Part shown: piece after piece, positions 42,154-43,783 of the stretch | Layout of the letters: every line of letters starts with the position of its first letter | How positions within the stretch are numbered: position 1 is the stretch's first letter | Source: Sphingobium sp. | GTDB taxonomy: Bacteria > Pseudomonadota > Alphaproteobacteria > Sphingomonadales > Sphingomonadaceae | DNA length: 43,783 nucleotides | NCBI GenBank assembly: GCA_017745115.1 | Contig: JAGIAA010000019.1 | Coordinates: forward strand, 1 to 43,783 | Direction of reading: 5' to 3' | Translations under genes and position numbers: made by a program | The notes under the pieces: generated by a model | Seen by the model: only the letters and a program-made list of their open reading frames with translations | The model's database searches: none | What the model was told of the DNA's origin: nothing

Positions 42154-43783
42154 TGTGGCATGATCGCCCAGGTTGCAGCCGCTGCGAGACCGATCAGCAT
42201 CACCAGCGCGTAGGAATAGAGATAACCCGACTGGAGCCGGCGCGTGAGCTTGCCGCCCATGACGACGACCCAGGCCAGCCCGTTGGGACCGAAGCGGTCG
42301 ATCGTGCCCTGGTCGCCGCCCTTCCAGAACAGGCGGCCGAGCGCGAAGGCGGGACGGACGAAGATGAGATCGTAGAGCTCATCCACATACCATTTGTGGA
42401 GCAAGAAATCGTAGAGCAGCTCGAACTGCCCGACGAAGCGCCGCGGCCAATCGGTGTGACGGATATAGGCCATCCAGGCAATGAACAGGCCGATCAGCAT
42501 CACGCCGCCGGGAGCGAGCTTCACGAAAGTCGGAACTTCGTGGCTCGCGTGCATGAGATGTTCGTTGAAGAAGAGGGTGCTCGCTTCCCAGAAATGCGCG
42601 CCCCCTTCGGGGCTGATGAACTGGCGGAAGAAGGCAAAGCCGCCGAACACAGCACCGATGCTCAGGATCACCAGCGGCGCACGCATCGTCCACGGGCTTT
42701 CATGGGGATGATACCCCGCAGTACCCTCGATGGCGTGGCCGTGGTCGTGAGCATGGGCATGATCGTCCTCGTGGCCAGCATGTTCCTCATCGGGGTGGTC
42801 GTGATGGTCGCCATGCACTGCGTGCTGGATATGCTCGCTGCCCGCCCAGCGCGGCTTGGTCCAGAAGGTCAGGAACATGAGGCGCCAGGAATAGAAGCTG
42901 GTCAGCAGGGCAGCGAGGACGCCGACATAGAAGGCGCCGGTGCCATGGCCGCCGGCGGCATAGGCGCTCTCAAGGATTGAGTCCTTGGAGAAGAAGCCGG
43001 CAAAGCCGATCTCGGTGAACGGGATACCCACGCCGGTGATAGCCAGCGTGCCCGCCAGCATCGTCCAGAAGGTCCACGGGATTTCCTTCCGCAGGCCGCC
43101 ATAATAACGCATGTCCTGCTCGTGGTGCATGGCATGGATGACCGAACCGGCACCGAGGAACAGCAGCGCCTTGAAGAAGGCGTGCGTGAGCAGGTGGAAC
43201 ATGGCGGCGCCGTAAGCGCCGACGCCGGCCGCGAAGAACATGTAGCCCAGCTGCGAGCAGGTCGAATAAGCGATGACGCGCTTGATGTCGTTCTGCACGG
43301 TGCCGATCGTCGCGGCGAAGATACAGGTGGCGGCGCCAACGATCGTCACAACCGACATGGCAATGTGACTGGTCTCGAAGAGCGGCGACAAGCGGCAGAC
43401 CATGAACACGCCCGCCGTGACCATGGTCGCGGCATGGATAAGCGCGGAGACCGGCGTCGGGCCTTCCATGGCATCCGGAAGCCAGGTGTGCAGGCCGAGC
43501 TGAGCCGACTTGCCGCACGCGCCGAGGAACAGCAGCAGGCAGAGCACGGTCATCGTGTCGACGCGGTAGCCGAGGAAACCGATGGTCGAGCCCGCCATGG
43601 CCGGCGCGGCATTGAGGATGTCCGGGATGCTGATCGTGTCGAAGACCAGGTAGACGCCGAAAATGCCCATCATGAAGCCGAGATCGCCGACGCGGTTGAC
43701 GACGAAGGCCTTGATTGCGGCGGCGCATGCCGACGGTTTCTTGAACCAGAAACCGATGAGCAGATAGGATGCGAGGCCCACGC
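42150..43783 (-). CDS. nuoL: NADH-quinone oxidoreductase subunit L, 5' end outside the window
   Basis: The distal proton-pumping subunit of complex I enters from the right edge; 544 codons are present and the first 100 or so residues are missing. Visible landmarks are [47 protein letters not shown] (TM7 Lys region) and [17 protein letters not shown] [21 protein letters not shown] His/Asp/Glu-rich loop lies at 42703-42840. The C-terminal lateral helix and anchor follow. Confidence 0.96.
   Translation of the reverse strand, partial: VGLASYLLIGFWFKKPSACAAAIKAFVVNRVGDLGFMMGIFGVYLVFDTISIPDILNAAPAMAGSTIGFLGYRVDTMTVLCLLLFLGACGKSAQLGLHTWLPDAMEGPTPVSALIHAATMVTAGVFMVCRLSPLFETSHIAMSVVTIVGAATCIFAATIGTVQNDIKRVIAYSTCSQLGYMFFAAGVGAYGAAMFHLLTHAFFKALLFLGAGSVIHAMHHEQDMRYYGGLRKEIPWTFWTMLAGTLAITGVGIPFTEIGFAGFFSKDSILESAYAAGGHGTGAFYVGVLAALLTSFYSWRLMFLTFWTKPRWAGSEHIQHAVHGDHHDHPDEEHAGHEDDHAHAHDHGHAIEGTAGYHPHESPWTMRAPLVILSIGAVFGGFAFFRQFISPEGGAHFWEASTLFFNEHLMHASHEVPTFVKLAPGGVMLIGLFIAWMAYIRHTDWPRRFVGQFELLYDFLLHKWYVDELYDLIFVRPAFALGRLFWKGGDQGTIDRFGPNGLAWVVVMGGKLTRRLQSGYLYSYALVMLIGLAAAATWAIMPQ

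Overview
The window is a high-GC chromosomal segment from an alphaproteobacterium, most likely a sphingomonad (order Sphingomonadales). The supporting evidence is protein-level resemblance (HslV, RNase J, the nuoLMN-birA-coaX-rnj-DUF1467 order, C-terminally extended S6 and L9), heat-shock promoters of the alphaproteobacterial CTTG-N17/18-CYTAT type, and several families of intergenic inverted repeats. I see no rRNA, CRISPR array, insertion sequence or prophage gene. The genus cannot be fixed from sequence alone.

Layout. 1-4.9 kb: start of dnaK (leftward, with a sigma32-like promoter), a copper-chaperone lipoprotein, tRNA-Val, a cytochrome c'-like protein, an Ala-rich coiled-coil secreted protein, and the hslVU protease operon followed by repeats. 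4.9-13.5 kb: an accessory catabolic/transport stretch with a TetR regulator divergent from a Cys-type sulfatase, an enoyl-CoA hydratase, a MATE pump, and a two-gene operon (FAD-dependent oxidoreductase plus TauD-type dioxygenase) divergent from an AAHS-type MFS permease. A perfect 7-bp inverted repeat lies in that divergent gap. 13.5-16.2 kb: tRNA-Met, a ferredoxin-reductase-like flavoprotein, a Prx5-type peroxiredoxin with its own terminator, and a small membrane protein. 16.3-21.5 kb: the leftward fatty-acid cluster fabD-fabG-(frameshifted secreted protein)-acpP-fabF-mltG. 21.7-23.1 kb: rpsF-rpsR-rplI with a clear intrinsic terminator. 23.2-24.6 kb: folE plus a pteridine-reductase-like SDR. 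24.9-28.3 kb: a thiolase and FadB-type multifunctional protein for beta-oxidation.

28.3-35.6 kb is the least conventional part. A leftward gene set encodes an HPt-fold protein, a nucleotidyltransferase/CDP-alcohol-phosphotransferase-like membrane protein, a helical (DUF2336-like) protein and a histidine-kinase-like ATPase. Three of these four lack the residue(s) that define their chemistry: Leu replaces the phospho-acceptor His in the HPt, Thr occupies the H-box His position in the kinase, and the metal-binding Asp residues are missing from the phosphotransferase domain. It is transcribed away from a 759-residue two-TM coiled-coil protein with TipN-like architecture, across a gap holding two strong dyads. 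This is my best candidate for an undescribed system: a signalling or scaffolding module built from degenerate enzymes.

35.7-43.8 kb is housekeeping on the minus strand. In transcription order it reads nuoL (5' end outside the window), nuoM, nuoN, birA, coaX, rnj and a DUF1467 protein, mostly with 1-4 base overlaps. birA appears to lack a standard start codon, and its frame suggests a CTG start overlapping the nuoN stop.
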